64,000 nucleotides of DNA from Pseudomonas sp. ANT_J12 (GCF_008370045.1 NZ_VOBN01000008.1:62001-126000), one strand, 5' to 3'; shown: positions 51,568 to 60,170, numbered from the stretch's first letter. Notes: generated from the letters alone by a model not told the origin. A program made the numbers and translations.

Positions 51568-51691
51568 ATCAGACCTTATTGACCTTCGATTGATAAGGAT
51601 CCGCACCATAACAAGCCAGGCAATCGCCAACTAGACGCTTATCCGTGAGTGCTTTATAAAGAGAAACTTACGAATCAGATCAGGCCAAACA

Positions 51692-52630
51692 ATGAACCTG
51701 CTCGGCGCCATAGACAGCTTTATCAAGGTCGTTGAAGCCGGCTCCATCGTCGGCGCCGCCAAGACGTTGGGCGTCAGCGCCGCGGCCGTGAGCCAGACCC
51801 TCAATCGTCTGGAAACGCACCTGGACACGCGCCTGCTCCAACGCACCACACGCAGCATGGCGTTGACCGAGAACGGCACGGCGTACTACGAAAAAGTGAA
51901 ACACATCGCGCGCGATCTCGAATCGGCGCACAGCGCAATCACCCACGCACACACTCCGCTGCAAGGGCGCCTGAGCATCGCGTCTACCTCGGCGTTTGGC
52001 CGGCATGTCTTGGCAACCGTCATCGCCGGCTTCGCGGCGCGTTACCCGCGTCTGATCCTCGAACTCTCCACCACCGATCGCAAAATCAATCACATTCAGG
52101 AAGGCATTGATCTGAGCTTGCGGATCAAGCCGCAACTGGAAGAAGGGATCGTCGCGCGCAAGATTGTGTCGGTGCCGTTTATCATCTGCGCCTCCCCCGC
52201 TTATCTGGAACGCGTCGGCTGGCCGCACGCCCCGGAAGATCTTCAACAGCACGCCTGCCTGGCATTTCGTTATCCGCTGGACGGGCGTTTTCTACGCTGG
52301 GGTTTTATCCGTGATGGGCAGCGGTATGACGCAACGATCAACGCCACCGCCATCAGCGACGACATTGACGCGCTGGCGCAAATGGCGATCCGCGGCGCGG
52401 GCATTACTCGCCTGGCCGAGTTCGTGGCTGCGCCCTACCTCGACAGCGGGCAACTCGTTCCGCTGTTCGAACATCGCGACGCCGCAGCCTATGCCGAACC
52501 CCTCGACATATACGCATGCGTCCAGGAACGCGCCGCCCTGACGCCCAAGGTCAAGGCGTTCATGAGTTATCTGGCGGAGTATCTGGAAACGCGCTGGCCG
52601 ATGGACGCTGGCGACATCGAAGAAAGGTAG
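51692..52630 (+). CDS. LysR-type regulator
   Basis: This 312-residue LysR protein has a helix-turn-helix in FIKVVEAGSIVGAAKTLGVSAAAVSQTLNRLE, with the linker RTTRSMALTENG of the DhcR/AaeR-like group. It is divergent from the DUF2798-like gene, its probable target. The C-terminal half shows the usual LysR substrate domain (ERVGWPHAPEDLQQHACLAFRYP), where a small phenolic or similar effector would bind. A reasonable start is ATG 51692. Confidence 0.84.
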   Translation: MNLLGAIDSFIKVVEAGSIVGAAKTLGVSAAAVSQTLNRLETHLDTRLLQRTTRSMALTENGTAYYEKVKHIARDLESAHSAITHAHTPLQGRLSIASTSAFGRHVLATVIAGFAARYPRLILELSTTDRKINHIQEGIDLSLRIKPQLEEGIVARKIVSVPFIICASPAYLERVGWPHAPEDLQQHACLAFRYPLDGRFLRWGFIRDGQRYDATINATAISDDIDALAQMAIRGAGITRLAEFVAAPYLDSGQLVPLFEHRDAAAYAEPLDIYACVQERAALTPKVKAFMSYLAEYLETRWPMDAGDIEER

Positions 52631-52702
52631 AATGCCTTCCACCAGGACGACCCCATCAGCGCGATATAGATCATTCAAGACCTGACAAACCGAGTAGAAA
52701 AC

Positions 52703-52873
52703 ATGAATCGTCGTAAAAAAATCACCCAGTTATTAAAGGCCCACGCCAAAAAGGCCAGTGCCAAACTGGCACCGGCCAACAAGTCCAAATACATCAGCAA
52801 AGCCGACCGATTGAAACTGGCTGCCGAGCCGGGTCAAGACGCAATTGTTCCAGCCAACGATGCTGTCGATTGA
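52703..52873 (+). CDS. DUF2986-like 56-residue basic protein
   Basis: A short frame reads MNRRKKITQLLKAHAKKASA and continues KLAPANKSKYISKADRLKLA. This Lys-rich opening and the 'NKSKYISKAERLKL' phrase are the hallmark of the DUF2986 family of small basic proteins. It has no membrane segment or signal. There is no strong ribosome site. Function unknown; association with ribosomes or RNA is a guess from its charge. Confidence 0.8.
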   Translation: MNRRKKITQLLKAHAKKASAKLAPANKSKYISKADRLKLAAEPGQDAIVPANDAVD

Positions 52874-53006
52874 AATCACCTTCGCATCAGAAACGTGAAA
52901 CTTTCATGGCCGTGCCCGCCGCTGCCGGGACAGGCGCAATACCCGCTATTCTCAATACACACGCCCACCAACACGCCTCCAGCCTGTTGATACAGGGGGA
53001 CATGGC

Positions 53007-53294
53007 ATGACCGGAAAAACTGCGCGCCAATGCTCGTCATGGGGCCTTCCCTTCCTGCTCGCCATCACCCTTGCGCTGATAGCGGGATGTGCCGGCCATC
53101 GCCATTCGACCGCAAGCCTGGGCTCAAGCTGCTATGCCAAAGCGCTCCCCACATCCGGCGAAGGCGGCCTGGCCTGGGGCGACACCTTGAGCATGGCGCG
53201 GCAAAAATCCCTGAACAACTGCATGCGCTATGCCGGCCGCTCCGGTGGCACGCCGAGTACTTGCCAGGTGGTGTTGGCGCAGTGCAAGAAATAA
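53007..53294 (+). CDS. Small lipoprotein of unknown function
   Basis: This 95-residue protein has a lipoprotein signal (lipobox IAGC, Cys28). The mature part contains SSCYAKALPTSGEGGLAWGDTLSMARQKSLNNCMRYAG and TCQVVLAQCKK; its four further Cys likely form two disulfides. The 'A...SL..C...G....TCQVV...C' pattern resembles secreted DUF4189-type domains. GGGGGA lies 9 nt before ATG. It stands alone. Confidence 0.75.
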   Translation: MTGKTARQCSSWGLPFLLAITLALIAGCAGHRHSTASLGSSCYAKALPTSGEGGLAWGDTLSMARQKSLNNCMRYAGRSGGTPSTCQVVLAQCKK

Positions 53295-53340
53295 CTGGCG
53301 GCGGTCGCTGATTCAGCGGCGCCACCGGGTCACTCGCCGA

Positions 53341-53721
53341 TCAGGCTTTGGCCGCCATCGCGGTCACTTCCACCCGCATCCCTTCGACGGCCAAAGCAGC
53401 CACGCCAACCGCGGCGCGGACCGGCCACGGCTTGGCGAAGAAGCGCTTGTACACCTCATTGAAAGCGGCGCGGTCGGCCATGTCGGTCAGGTAGATGGTC
53501 AGGTGCAACACCCGATCCATCGAACTGCCCGCGCCCTCCAGCGCCACCTTTAGCGCCTGCAAGGTGCATTCACTCTGCTCGACGATACCACCCAGCTCCA
53601 GGCTGCCATCGGCGTGGGTGGGAATCTGCGTGGAGACCAGCAGGCCGCCGAAACCGGCGACATCGGAGGAGATGGAGTCTGCGTCTGGATCGGGGGTGAA
53701 AGCGATGTCTTGGTTTGCCAT
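53341..53721 (-). CDS. RidA-family protein (YjgF/YER057c/UK114)
   Basis: This 126-residue protein is of the Rid family, which deaminates reactive enamines/imines. It shows GGLLVSTQIPTHADGSLELGGIVEQSECTLQAL, VLHLTIYLTDMADRAAFNEVYKRFF and WPVRAAVGVAALAVEGMRVEVTAMA. The Arg in PVRAAV matches the carboxylate-binding Arg of active RidA, so it may be catalytic. ATG 53721 is preferred over an upstream extension. It is convergent with the lipoprotein gene. Confidence 0.88.
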   Translation of the reverse strand: MANQDIAFTPDPDADSISSDVAGFGGLLVSTQIPTHADGSLELGGIVEQSECTLQALKVALEGAGSSMDRVLHLTIYLTDMADRAAFNEVYKRFFAKPWPVRAAVGVAALAVEGMRVEVTAMAAKA

Positions 53722-53873
53722 GAGGTTCTCTTGTTCGAGGTGAGAAAAGGCGGCCAGTTTACAGCGCATCGACGGCTTGTTCGCAGATTGGCGCAAAAAG
53801 CACGCCTCGACCACTCGTCGGCCAGCACTCAACGCCCCTATTGACACCCCTTTGCGTCTGCGCGACCATTATT

Positions 53874-53912
53874 TCCATCGGATGCGATATAAACGTATAC
53901 GATAACAAAATC
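53874..53912 (+). promoter_or_regulatory. Candidate OhrR operator and promoter region of first ohr gene
   Basis: ATCGGATGCGAT (53877-53888) within TCCATCGGATGCGATATA is a near-perfect palindrome, followed by AACGTATACGATAACAAAA. The same block stands at 54442-54480 before the second ohr gene and, in its 12-bp core, at 55026 before ohrR. The shared sequence TGCGATATAA.CG.ATACGA marks a duplicated promoter unit. Confidence 0.72.
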
Positions 53913-53942
53913 ACACGTAATGCAATTTTGAGGATTCATCCC

Positions 53943-54395
53943 ATGAGCAAGATCGAAAAAGTCCTGGCCAGCGGCAAAACCCACACCACCCTGAGCAGCG
54001 CTGGCACCACTTCGTGCGGTCATAACGGCAGCGTCGACATTCAGCTCTCCTCGCCGGGCAGCGCCAAACTGGTGCACGAGTTCAAGGCCATCCAGCCGCA
54101 CCCGACTGCCGAGCAATTGTTCGCCGGCGCCTGGTCCGCCTGTTTCATCGCCGCCGTCGGCCTCGCGTCCAAGCAACTGAATATCGAGTTGCCGGCCGAT
54201 CATGCCGTCGACATCGAAGTCGATCTGGGCCAGACCGGCGAGGCCTACTTCCTCCAGGCTCGCTTGACCCTGCGCGTACCGGGCCTGTCGCACGATGACG
54301 CGAGCGCGCTGGTGCATGCCGCCGACAGCATCTGCCCTTACTCGAAAGCGATCAAAGGCAACATCGACGTGGCCCTGAACGTTCTCACCGCTTGA
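53943..54395 (+). CDS. ohr: Organic hydroperoxide resistance protein (Ohr), copy 1
   Basis: This 150-residue Ohr/OsmC-fold peroxidase reduces organic hydroperoxides with a two-cysteine mechanism. The peroxidatic Cys is Cys67 in GAWSACFIAAVG and the resolving Cys is in DSICPYSKA near residue 130; the Arg and Glu that bind it are in the usual region. An additional Cys25 (TTSCGH) is not in copy 2 (Arg there). ATG 53943 gives the normal start. Copy 2 follows 104 nt downstream with its own operator, so both are separately controlled. Confidence 0.88.
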   Translation: MSKIEKVLASGKTHTTLSSAGTTSCGHNGSVDIQLSSPGSAKLVHEFKAIQPHPTAEQLFAGAWSACFIAAVGLASKQLNIELPADHAVDIEVDLGQTGEAYFLQARLTLRVPGLSHDDASALVHAADSICPYSKAIKGNIDVALNVLTA

Positions 54396-54441
54396 AGCCT
54401 TGCGTGGGCTTGATCACAACCGCCCCCTTAGAAGCGCCACA

Positions 54442-54480
54442 TATATCGCATGCGATATAAGCGCATACGAAAACAAATCA
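54442..54480 (+). promoter_or_regulatory. Candidate OhrR operator of second ohr gene
   Basis: TATATCGCATGCGATATA (54442-54459) is a perfect 18-bp palindrome, followed by AGCGCATACGAAAACAAA as in the first copy's promoter. The 12-bp core ATCGCATGCGAT differs by one base from the first site and by two from the site before ohrR. Confidence 0.78.
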
Positions 54481-54498
54481 AAACTTTCAGGAATCATC

Positions 54499-54951
54499 AT
54501 GAGCAAGATTGAAAAAGTACTGGCCAGCGGCAAAACTCACACCACCGCCAGCAGCGCCGGCACGACTTCGCGCGGTCATAACGGCAGCCTCGACATTCAG
54601 TTGTCCTCGCCCGGCAACGCAAAACCGGCCCACGTGTTCTCGGCCGTCCAGCCGCACCCGCACGCCGAGCAATTGTTCGCTGGCGCCTGGTCGGCCTGCT
54701 ACACCGCCGCCGTCGGCCTCGTGGCCGGTGAGATGAACGTGGTGCTGCCGTCCGATTTCTCCGTCGACATTGAAGTCGACCTCGGCCAGACCGGCGACGC
54801 CTACTTCCTCCAGGCGCGCTTGACCCTGCGCGTGCCAGGCCTGGCGCACGATGTGGCGACGACGCTGGCGCACACCGCCGACCAGATCTGCCCGTACTCG
54901 AAAGCGACGCGAGGCAACATCGACGTGGCCCTGAACGTTCAGACGGCGTAA
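54499..54951 (+). CDS. ohr: Organic hydroperoxide resistance protein (Ohr), copy 2
   Basis: This 150-residue paralogue of the preceding gene has the same N-terminus (SKIEKVLASGKTHTT) and the same ARLTLRVPGL..ICPYSKA..NIDVALNV end. The peroxidatic Cys is in WSACYTAAVG. Roughly 80% of positions appear identical by eye, with the differences concentrated in the middle (PAHVFSAVQPHPHAEQL, VAGEMNVVLPSDFS). The duplication includes the promoter palindrome. ATG 54499 is the start. Confidence 0.88.
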   Translation: MSKIEKVLASGKTHTTASSAGTTSRGHNGSLDIQLSSPGNAKPAHVFSAVQPHPHAEQLFAGAWSACYTAAVGLVAGEMNVVLPSDFSVDIEVDLGQTGDAYFLQARLTLRVPGLAHDVATTLAHTADQICPYSKATRGNIDVALNVQTA

Positions 54952-55025
54952 TGTGCCGGGCCGGTTTGGCGAGACTTTGCTCGTCAAACCGGCTTGCTGC
55001 CACGAGTCTGAGCACTTCCGACACC

Positions 55026-55037
55026 ATCGCACCCGAT
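55026..55037. promoter_or_regulatory. Candidate OhrR operator upstream of ohrR
   Basis: ATCGCACCCGAT matches the ohr copy 2 core (ATCGCATGCGAT) at 10 of 12 positions and stands 50 nt before the regulator start. It may serve autoregulation. Confidence 0.55.
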
Positions 55038-55086
55038 GTATATTCCACGCATTCGAGCCATCAACCGATGGCCAAAGAGGATGCCC

Positions 55087-55542
55087 ATGAAATCCAAAGA
55101 CTCCCCGTCCCCCACAGACCTGAAGCTCTCCGACTTCCTGTGTTTCGCGGTCTACTCCACCAACCTGGCGTTCGGCAAAGCCTATAAGCCGGTCCTCGAG
55201 CGGGTCGGGCTGACCTACACGCAATACATCACCATTGTGGCGTTGTGGGAGGAAGATAATCAGACCGTCGGCAGCTTGGGCGAAAAGTTGTTCCTGGAAT
55301 CGAACACCCTCACGCCGATCCTGAAAAAGCTCGAAGTGATGGGTTATTTACAGCGCCAACGCGACCCCGAGGACGAGCGCCAGGTGCGGATCAACCTGAC
55401 GCAGGCCGGCCGCGATTTGCGTGAAGACCAGCCGCAGTTGTCCCCCGATACCACGGGGCTGACCCAGGACGAATTTACCCAACTGCAGAAAGCGATCGTG
55501 CGGTTGCGCAGCAATGTCATCAAGTCGACGAAAGACGAGTGA
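55087..55542 (+). CDS. ohrR: MarR-family organic-peroxide sensor OhrR
   Basis: This 151-residue MarR regulator has the reactive Cys19 in SDFLCFAVYSTNLAFGKAYKP, as in the peroxide-sensing Cys of OhrR, and the winged helix LGEKLFLESNTLTPILKKLEVMGYLQRQRDPEDERQVRINLT. ATG 55087 is chosen because AGAGG lies 6 nt ahead. It follows the two ohr genes, and the shared 12-bp palindrome before all three suggests it represses them and itself until oxidised. Its stop overlaps the next gene's GTG. Confidence 0.88.
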   Translation: MKSKDSPSPTDLKLSDFLCFAVYSTNLAFGKAYKPVLERVGLTYTQYITIVALWEEDNQTVGSLGEKLFLESNTLTPILKKLEVMGYLQRQRDPEDERQVRINLTQAGRDLREDQPQLSPDTTGLTQDEFTQLQKAIVRLRSNVIKSTKDE

Positions 55543-55847
55543 CCGCTCAGCGCCCTGCCCTGACCGCCCGCGAGGTGTGCCAGTTATTGCGCGATGCCGC
55601 CTTGGGCATTCGCGCGTTGCAGTGCCTCGACACACCCAGCGCATCGGGCCAGATAATGGTTGATATCGAAGGCTGGCGCCTGACCCTCGACCTCGACGGC
55701 AATCATTTGCGCCACTGCCAAAACTGCCAGAGCCCGGACGGCCGCGAAGTCACTTTCGAGTCCTGGCATCGTTACGGCACCGACCCGGTCAGTTTGCTCA
55801 GCACCTGGGAATTGGCGCAGATCGAGCGCTTGCTGGCGCCGGGCTAA
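55539..55847 (+). CDS. Small protein of unknown function, coupled to ohrR
   Basis: This 102-residue protein starts at GTG, overlapping the ohrR stop, so it is translationally coupled. It has LTAREVCQLLRDAALG, then WRLTLDLDGNHLRHCQNCQSPDGREVTFESW and GTDPVSLLSTWELAQIERLL. The C-x-x-C pair (HCQNCQ) may bind metal or form a disulfide. I associate the pattern with a small Pseudomonas-type family (DUF7693-like), without certainty. Its TAA overlaps the end of the convergent MocR gene by 4 nt. Confidence 0.65.
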   Translation: MTAQRPALTAREVCQLLRDAALGIRALQCLDTPSASGQIMVDIEGWRLTLDLDGNHLRHCQNCQSPDGREVTFESWHRYGTDPVSLLSTWELAQIERLLAPG

Positions 55848-57175
55848 GCATAAGCTCCAATCACCCACTTCACTTTTTCCAGGGCCAAACGCAGCGCGCC
55901 CATGTCGGCAGAACCCAGCGCCAGGCGGATGGCATGGGGTACATGGGCTGACGTCGCAAACGGCTCGGCGGTCGACACCGACACCTGCTCACGCATCAGT
56001 TCCTTTACGATCTGCTCCGCCCGCGCATCCTCGGGCAGCGGCAGCCACAGAAAATACGACGATGGATGCCCCACCCACGGCAGCCCCGCCAGCACCTCGC
56101 GGGCCATCGATTGCCTGGCTTGCGCGTCCAGACGCTTTTCCGCTTCCAGCTGTGTGACGGTGCCGTCATCGAGCCACGTGCTCGCGATGGCGGTCAATAC
56201 GCCCGGGGTGTTCCAAGTGGTCGCCCGAATCGCTCGTTCCAGTGCGGGCACCTTTTCGGCAGGGGCGGCAATGAAGCCCACGCGCAGCCCGGTGGCGACA
56301 CTTTTCGATAACCCGGACACGTAAACCGTGCGCTCGGGGGCCAGGTACGCCAAGGGTGCCGGCGGGTTCTCGGCCAGGAAAGCGTACGCCGCATCTTCAA
56401 TGATCAGCAGGTCATGCTGGCGCGCAATCGTCACCAGGGCCTCGCGTTGAGCGGCATCCATCACCCATCCCAGCGGGTTGTGAATCGTGGGCATCGAATA
56501 CACGGCCCGCACCCGTCGCTGGCGGCACAAACGCTCCAGCGCCTCCAGATCCGGACCGTGCTCGAGCACCGGAATGGGCAGCACTTCCAGGTGCAGCGAC
56601 TCGGCCAACACCTTGAACCCCGAATAGGTCAACGCATCGGCGGCAATCACATCACCGGGTTGCAGCAGCGCCATCATCGTCACCGCCAATCCATGCTGGG
56701 CACCGCTGACCACCAGCACCTGTTCAGCCTCCACCGTCAGCCCTCGCGTGCCCAGATGCCGGGCGATCGACGCACGTTCATGCGTACGCCCCGCGTGTGG
56801 CTGGTAGCGCAGCAACGACTCAAGATCGCCGGACGACGCCAGTTGACGCAGCGCACTGCGCAGCAGGTCGGCTTGCCCGGGAAGCGACGGATAGTTGAAA
56901 TTGAGATCGGTCATGCCCACCGCCACGACTTTCTGATCCATCCCCAAACCCGGCGGCAACGAGGTTTCGCGCACGAACGTGCCGCGCCCCGTTTCCCCGC
57001 TGACCAGGCCCATGGCTTCAAGCTCGGCATACACCCGCGAGGCGGTCACCAGCGCGAGCCCTTCCGTGGCCGCCAGTTGGCGGTGGGTCGGCAAGCGCGT
57101 GCCCGGCAACAGTTTTCCCGACCTGATGTCAGCCGCAAAAGCATCCACTAATGTTTTGTACCGTGAGCGAGGCAT
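55844..57175 (-). CDS. MocR-family regulator (GntR helix-turn-helix plus aminotransferase domain)
   Basis: This 443-residue protein has a GntR-type winged helix in residues ~10-75 (IRSGKLLPGTRLPTHRQLAATEGLALVTASRVYAELEAMG), a linker, then a class I/II aminotransferase domain. The PLP-binding Lys is in YVSGLSKSVATGLRVGF and the aspartate in LIIEDAAYAFL. MocR proteins usually act as PLP-sensing regulators of PLP or amino-acid metabolism rather than as enzymes. It is divergent from a DMT-family transporter gene (84-nt gap), a common MocR target. Confidence 0.9.
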   Translation of the reverse strand: MPRSRYKTLVDAFAADIRSGKLLPGTRLPTHRQLAATEGLALVTASRVYAELEAMGLVSGETGRGTFVRETSLPPGLGMDQKVVAVGMTDLNFNYPSLPGQADLLRSALRQLASSGDLESLLRYQPHAGRTHERASIARHLGTRGLTVEAEQVLVVSGAQHGLAVTMMALLQPGDVIAADALTYSGFKVLAESLHLEVLPIPVLEHGPDLEALERLCRQRRVRAVYSMPTIHNPLGWVMDAAQREALVTIARQHDLLIIEDAAYAFLAENPPAPLAYLAPERTVYVSGLSKSVATGLRVGFIAAPAEKVPALERAIRATTWNTPGVLTAIASTWLDDGTVTQLEAEKRLDAQARQSMAREVLAGLPWVGHPSSYFLWLPLPEDARAEQIVKELMREQVSVSTAEPFATSAHVPHAIRLALGSADMGALRLALEKVKWVIGAYA

Positions 57176-57259
57176 ACGGAAATGTATCCATGACGATTTT
57201 TTGATTGTAGTGATTTTCGATCATACGATGGATCACGGCACATTGAGTGGGACCTCATC

Positions 57260-58156
57260 ATGGAACAGACATCGAAGCTGCAAAACCCGGCCACGGCCAA
57301 GACCACGAGCGGATGGCTCAACGGACTGATCGGCGTCATCATCTTCAGCGCCTCGTTGCCCGCGACCCGAGTGGCCGTGCTGGAATTCGATCCGGTATTC
57401 CTCACCGTTGCCCGGGCGACCATTGCCGGGCTTCTGGCACTGTGCCTATTGGTGCTGTTCAAGGAAAAGCGCCCAGCCAGACATCAACTGCTGCCCTTGG
57501 CCATCGTCGCCATCGGCGTCGTCGTGGGGTTTCCGCTGCTGACCGCGCTGGCGTTGCAGTACGTGACCTCGGCACATTCCATCGTCTTCGTCGGCCTGTT
57601 GCCGCTCGCCACTGCGGTGTTCGGTGTGTTGCGCGGTGGCGAGCGTCCACGGCCGGTGTTCTGGTTTTTCTCAGTACTGGGCAGCCTGTTGGTGGTGGGC
57701 TTCGCGGTGTCCCAGGGGCTGACGGCCTCCCCGGCCGGCGACCTGCTGATGCTGCTGGCGATCATCGTCTGCGGCCTCGGTTATGCAGAGGGCGCGAAGC
57801 TTTCAAAAACACTGGGCGGCTGGCAGGTGATCAGTTGGGCACTGGTGTTGTCGCTGCCGGTCATGGCGCTGCTGAGCGTGTTCAAGGCCCCGCCTTCGTT
57901 CGCCACCATTTCTACACCGGCGTGGCTGAGCCTGGCGTACGTATCGATCTTCAGCATGTTGATTGGTTTCGTCTTCTGGTATCGCGGGCTGGCCCAAGGC
58001 GGGATTGCCGCGGTCGGTCAGCTCCAGTTGCTGCAACCGTTTTTTGGCCTGGCGCTGGCGGCTACGTTGCTGCATGAACAGGTCAGCCTGGGCATGCTTG
58101 GGGTGACGGTGGCGGTGATTCTTTGTGTGGCGGGGGCGCGGAAGTTTTCGAGATAG
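57260..58156 (+). CDS. DMT-superfamily transporter (EamA family)
   Basis: This 298-residue membrane protein has about ten helices in two EamA repeats: FSASLPATRVAVLEFDPVFLTVARATIAGLLAL in the first, SIFSMLIGFVFWYRGLAQGGIAAVGQLQLLQPFFGLALA in the second. It would export or import amino acids or metabolites; the substrate is unknown. It is divergent from the MocR gene, which probably controls it. The next gene is a broken P-loop kinase on the same strand. Confidence 0.86.
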   Translation: MEQTSKLQNPATAKTTSGWLNGLIGVIIFSASLPATRVAVLEFDPVFLTVARATIAGLLALCLLVLFKEKRPARHQLLPLAIVAIGVVVGFPLLTALALQYVTSAHSIVFVGLLPLATAVFGVLRGGERPRPVFWFFSVLGSLLVVGFAVSQGLTASPAGDLLMLLAIIVCGLGYAEGAKLSKTLGGWQVISWALVLSLPVMALLSVFKAPPSFATISTPAWLSLAYVSIFSMLIGFVFWYRGLAQGGIAAVGQLQLLQPFFGLALAATLLHEQVSLGMLGVTVAVILCVAGARKFSR

Positions 58157-58263
58157 ACACACTACGCAGTCCTCCACCCGTATGAGCAACAACCGAGACT
58201 GTCCATTGTTCTTTACCCCAGCGGATGGGATAGCATTGCCCGTTTTCGGCAAGGGAAATGCTG

Positions 58264-58799
58264 ATGCAGCGCATCGTGATACTGGGCAACTCGGGGAGTG
58301 GCAAATCGACTTGGCGCGTGAAATAGGCAAGCGTCTTGATTTGCCGGTGGTCCACCTCGATACCTTGTTTTGGGAACCCGGTTGGGTCGAAGCGGATACC
58401 GACATTTTCCGCACACGGGTTCGGCAAGCCGTCGCCGGGGACGCCTGGATTTGTGAAGGCAATTACTCCACAAAGACCTTCGCGTTAAGGCTGCCCCGGG
58501 CGGATCTCATCATCTGGCTCGATACACCGCGCACCACCTGCTTGCGGCGAGTCATTCTGCGCAGCGTGCTGAACCGACCACGCGCGGATCTTCCGGCAGG
58601 CTGCACCGAGAGGCTGGACAAGGAATTTTTCGGTTTTCTGAAGTATGTCTGGGATTTTGACCGCACGAGACGCCCCCGCACCGAGGCTTTACGCCTGGCC
58701 ATCGGGCCGCTGATTCCGGTTGTTCACCTTCGAAGTGCGGCGCAGATTTCCGGTTTTCTGGCTGGCCTGAATCGACGTAGCGCTGGAGGAACTGGCCCA
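58264..58799 (+). pseudogene. P-loop (FlaR/AAA-type topology) kinase broken by a frameshift
   Basis: ATG 58264 opens MQRIVILGNSGSGKST, a textbook P-loop, but then runs into a stop (TAG, 58324). One base earlier in register the protein continues as expected: LAREIGKRLDLPVVHLDTLFWEPGWVE, ICEGNYSTKTFALRLPRADLIIWLDTP and RRVILRSVLNRPRADLP. Loss of one base in the Thr codon ACN (58309-58311) explains it. The second frame has no stop and runs into the next gene at 58800. Small kinases of this type are called DNA topology modulation proteins; the substrate is uncertain. It may be a true mutation or a sequence error. Confidence 0.75.
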
Positions 58800-59159
58800 T
58801 TGGGACAACTTCCAACTGCTGCTGAAAGAGCGAGTATTCAGATCGCGCTGGCCGAGGCGTTTGTCGACAGCGCCGTCGATTACGCGTTTATCGCTGAGCG
58901 AATCCGCGGCTATGACCTGAACGTCGTGGAAGACATCCTCTACTCGGAAGTCGCTCCGGTATGTTTCAGCAACCTTGAAACGCCTGTCCCCCCGGTCTGG
59001 ACAGGCTTCAAGGACGAATGGCTATTAAGTGAAATTGAAACGACACTGCAAGCGCGGGCACGCAGTGGTACGCGCCGCGCAGTGGCCAAACTGAAAATCG
59101 CCTGGCTGCGCTATAGCTACGGTTATGTCTGGAAAGAAATCATGAGATTCATCGACTGA
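58800..59159 (+). CDS. DUF7079-like protein, probable TTG start
   Basis: This ~119-residue protein reads ALAEAFVDSAVDYAFIAERIRGYDLNVVEDILYSEVAPVCFSNLETPVPPVWTGFKDEWLLSEI, the pattern of small bacterial DUF7079 proteins ('LS.LF.D...DY..IA......L..LE.ILY.EV.PVC..NL....G.W.GF...WL'). The frame is open far upstream, but TTG 58800 has GGAGGA about 9 nt before it and starts the conserved part closely. It is physically fused in frame to the broken kinase, which may be fortuitous. Function unknown. Confidence 0.7.
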   Translation: MGQLPTAAERASIQIALAEAFVDSAVDYAFIAERIRGYDLNVVEDILYSEVAPVCFSNLETPVPPVWTGFKDEWLLSEIETTLQARARSGTRRAVAKLKIAWLRYSYGYVWKEIMRFID

Positions 59160-59223
59160 AATCCTCAAGGGCTCTGCCTGATTCGTCGGGATAAGCGATT
59201 ACTTCAAGAGCATGAATTGATCC

Positions 59224-60135
59224 ATGAAAGATGACTTCTATACCCGGTACATGCGCTTTCAGACACCTGACGCCGCCATTGCCCCACGCGAACAGGCGCC
59301 GATGCTCGCTCAGGAGCTAGCCTGGGCGCAGCAGCACGCGTCCATGCACCGCTTCAGCTGGATCACCGTGATAGTGCCGCCGCTGTGCTTGGGTCCGGTT
59401 TTGCCGGGTATCGCGTTTGTAGTGGGCCTGTTGCTCTATCGAACGTTATTCGCCTCCGACCTGGATATCGACCGGATCGTCGGCGCGTCCTTTGGCTGGC
59501 TCGCGCTCGCGACGCTGCTGTTCATGGTTGCCTGGGGGTTACGCAACTTCCTGCGCGACACCCACGACCCGACCAAACGCTACTGGCTATCCATGCCGGA
59601 TCAAGGGCTGGTCGAGCTTGAGCGGCATACGTTGATATCCGGTTTCAGCCTCTGGTCCAACGACTATGATCCGGACTGCAACGCCATCATGCGCTGGAGC
59701 AACGGCAAGCTTGAAAGCGTGCAAGACAGCGGCGTGGCGCAATGGCTCCTGGCCAAGACCACGGCGGGCCACTGGCTGGTGCTCAAGGACCAATATCCGG
59801 GCGACTTCAGCTACGCACAGGTCGGGAAAATGCCCCCGCCGGACAATCACATGCAACCCGGCCAGCAATTGGCGATCGCCTTCGCCCCCGGCACCAACCT
59901 CCCCCTCGGCCGGCGCTTCAGCGGCGCACCGCTACCCCTGATCGACACGCCGTATTGGATGTCCGCCGAAGAGCTCAAGCGCCTTGTCGAGGTGGCTCAT
60001 CACTGGACGTTTTTTCCGCCGGATCGCTACGCCGTGGTGAATGACCAGGATGCCGGGTGGGTGCAGCGTTTGGTGGACAAGGCGCAGGCCAGTGTCGGGC
60101 CACAGCCGGAGTTGCGCGCGCCGACGGTGGTTTAG
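59224..60135 (+). CDS. Membrane protein of unknown function
   Basis: This 303-residue protein has two or three membrane segments in residues ~42-115 (ITVIVPPLCLGPVLPGIAFVVGLLLY and ASFGWLALATLLFMVAWGL) and a soluble C-terminal part of ~185 residues (DTHDPTKRYWLSMPDQGLVELERHTLISG..., WLLAKTTAGHWLVLKDQYPGDFSYAQVGK). The C-terminal region resembles small cytoplasmic domains of unknown role. No homologous family is recognised. It follows the DUF7079-like gene by 64 nt. Confidence 0.65.
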   Translation: MKDDFYTRYMRFQTPDAAIAPREQAPMLAQELAWAQQHASMHRFSWITVIVPPLCLGPVLPGIAFVVGLLLYRTLFASDLDIDRIVGASFGWLALATLLFMVAWGLRNFLRDTHDPTKRYWLSMPDQGLVELERHTLISGFSLWSNDYDPDCNAIMRWSNGKLESVQDSGVAQWLLAKTTAGHWLVLKDQYPGDFSYAQVGKMPPPDNHMQPGQQLAIAFAPGTNLPLGRRFSGAPLPLIDTPYWMSAEELKRLVEVAHHWTFFPPDRYAVVNDQDAGWVQRLVDKAQASVGPQPELRAPTVV

Positions 60136-60170
60136 TGATGTGGGGTTGGTTGTGGGATTGCGGGCTTTGT

